Shown: piece after piece, positions 62,201 to 64,000 of the stretch | How the letters are laid out: every line of letters starts with the position of its first letter | How positions within the stretch are numbered: the first letter of the stretch is position 1 | NCBI GenBank assembly: GCA_040954595.2 | Contig: CM082576.2 | Span: forward strand, 10,602,001 to 10,666,000 | Origin: Balanoglossus misakiensis | Lineage: Eukaryota > Hemichordata | Direction of reading: 5' to 3' | Length of the DNA stretch: 64,000 bases | Translations under genes and position numbers: made by a program | Notes under the pieces: generated by a model | Database searches by the model: none | What the model was told of the DNA's origin: nothing | The model's input: only the letters and a program-made list of their open reading frames with translations

Positions 62201-64000
62201 GAGCTATAACCCATGATTTTTGTCAAAAATGGGCCAAATTTTGAGATATCGCCAGGTCGAAAAATTGTCATTTTTTGATGATTTTCATGAGCTATAACCC
62301 ATGATTTTTTGTCAAAAATGGGCCAAATTTTGAGATTTCGCCAGGTCGAAAAATTGTCATTTTTTGATGATTTTCATGAGCTATAACCCATGATTTTTGT
62401 CAAAAATGGGCCAAATTTTGAGATTCCGCCAGGTCGAAAAATTGTCATTTTTTGATGATTTTCATGAGCTATAACCCATGATTTTTGTCAAAAATGGGCC
62501 AAATTTTGAGATTTCGCCAGGTCGAAAAATTGTCATTTTTGATGATTTTCATGAGCTATAACCCATGATTTTTGTCAAAAATGTGCTAAATTTTGAGATT
62601 TCGCCAGGTCGAAAAATTGTCATTTTTTGATGATTTTCATGAGCTATAACCCATGATTTTTGTCAAAAATGGGCCAAATTTTGAGATTTCGCCAGGTCGA
62701 AAAATTGTCATTTTTTGATGATTTTCATGAGCTATAACCCATGATTTTTGTCAAAAATGGGCCAAATTTTGAGATTTCGCCAGGTCGAAAAATTGTCATT
62801 TTTTGATGATTTTCTTGAGCTATAACCCATGATTTTTGTCAAAAATGGGCCAAATTTTGAGATTTCGCCAGGTCGAAAAATTGTCATTTTTTGATGATTT
62901 TCATGAGCTATAACCCATGATTTTTGTCAAAAATGGGCCAAATTTTGAGATTTCGCAAGGTCGAAAAATTGTCATTTTTTGATGATTTTCATGAGCTATA
63001 ACCCATGATTTTTGTCAAAAATGGGCCAAATTTTGAGATTTCGCAAGGTCGAAAAATTGTCATTTTTTGATGATTTTCATGAGCTATAACCCATGATTTT
63101 TGTCAAAAATGGGCCAAATTTTGAGATTTCGCCAGGTCGAAAAATTGTCATTTTTTGATGATTTTCATGAGCTATAACCCATGATTTTTTGTCAAAAATG
63201 GGCCAAATTTTGAGATTTCGCCACGTCGAAAAATTGTCATTTTTTGATGATTTTCATGAGCTATAACCCATGATTTTTGTCAAAAATGGGCCAAATTTTG
63301 AGATTCCGCCAGGTCGAAAAATTGTCATTTTTTGATGATTTTCATGAGCTATAACCCATGATTTTTGTCAAAAATGGGCCAAATTTTGAGATTTCGCCAG
63401 GTCGAAAAATTGTCATTTTTGATGATTTTCATGAGCTATAACCCATGATTTTTGTCAAAAATGTGCCAAATTTTGAGATTTCGCCAGGTCGAAAAATTGT
63501 CATTTTTTGATGATTTTCATGAGCTATAACCCATGATTTTTGTCAAAAATGGGCCAAATTTTGAGATTTCGCCAGGTCGAAAAATTGTCATTTTTGATGA
63601 TTTTCATGAGCTTTAACCCATGATTTTTGTCAAAAATGTGCCAAATTTTGAGATTTCGCCAGGTCGAAAAATTGTCATTTTTTGATGATTTTCATGAGCT
63701 ATAACCCATGATTTTTGTCAAAAATGGGCCAAATTTTGAGATTTCGCCAGGTCGAAAAATTGTCATTTTTTGATGATTTTCATGAGCTATAACCCATGAT
63801 TTTTGTCAAAAATGGGCCAAATTTTGAGATTCCTCAAGGTCGAAAAATTGTCATTTTTTGATGATTTTCATGAGCTATAACCCATGATTTTTGTCAAAAA
63901 TGGGCCAAATTTTGAGATTTCGCCAGGTCGAAAAATTGTCATTTTTTGATGATTTTCATGAGCTATAACCCATGATTTTTGTCAAAAATGGGCCAAATTT
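56225..64000 (+). repeat. 88-bp satellite array, family B, about 88 copies, continues past the window
   Basis: Head-to-tail 88-bp monomers (87 bp where the T run is one shorter) built around catgagctataacccatga, then a cccat...tttttgtcaaaaatggg near-hairpin, then ttttgagattt. A variable block follows, of three main types: cgcaaggtcg, cgccaggtcg or cctcaaggtctaaaaattttc. Copies are nearly identical, and differences are mostly in the variable block and the T-run length. Two monomers are truncated in the same way (58,179 and 59,482). Extra T insertions recur at 62,301 and 63,181. All frames are closed. The pattern is that of a homogenised satellite. Confidence 0.97.

Noticed and set aside
56225-64000. 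CRISPR-like regular repeat spacing
   Set aside because: The whole monomer repeats, with no unique spacers, and the context is eukaryotic. It is a satellite.
56225-64000. CENP-B box within the 88-bp monomer
   Set aside because: TTTCGCAAGGTCGAAA resembles the start of the box but lacks the required A and CGGG positions. It is simply a short imperfect palindrome.

Overview
This is metazoan nuclear DNA: genes are split by short GT-AG introns, and intergenic space is AT-rich with microsatellites, small inverted-repeat transposons and a large satellite array. The closest relatives I can judge by eye are vertebrate proteins (NPC2, ANAPC1). Together with a tandem pair of secreted C-type lectins and an intronless rhodopsin-class receptor, this suggests a marine invertebrate deuterostome such as a hemichordate or cephalochordate. 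That is inference; the sequence does not settle the species.

Layout. (1) 1-14,060 is intergenic, with a foldback repeat (about 304-476), one copy of a TTAA-flanked MITE (about 6,760-6,951), microsatellites and a CTCF-like motif. (2) 14,061-15,948 (+) is a complete four-exon NPC2 gene for lysosomal sterol transfer, with two copies of a near-CLEAR E-box about 100 bp upstream. (3) 17,459-18,828 (-) and 21,646-24,798 (-) are two tandem three-exon secreted C-type lectins with the same exon phases and a 361-bp second exon in both. (4) 28,202-29,443 (+) is an intronless class A GPCR of the melatonin/moody-like type. (5) 29,444-34,681 is intergenic, with two further MITE copies, a nearly perfect 40-bp-arm hairpin and a G-rich tract. 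(6) 34,682-54,352 (+) is a complete ANAPC1 gene (APC/C scaffold subunit), rebuilt here as 47 coding exons whose lengths sum to 5,856 nt (1,951 residues plus stop). Its introns carry a perfect-TIR MITE, a 1.4-kb hAT-like element and a pentanucleotide repeat. (7) 55,476-55,574 (+) is an orphan exon-like segment. (8) 55,586 to the window end is a satellite: about 7 copies of an 87-bp monomer, then about 88 copies of an 88-bp monomer that is the same family in the opposite orientation.

The genes do not form a functional cluster: lysosomal lipid handling, secreted glycan recognition, signalling and cell-cycle ubiquitination lie side by side. The least ordinary part is the satellite, with its inversion junction and two visible higher-order duplications (offsets of about 1,303 bp and exactly 880 bp). 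Next come the MITE family carrying CCAAT and CArG motifs and the E-box pair in front of NPC2. I saw no new multi-gene system.
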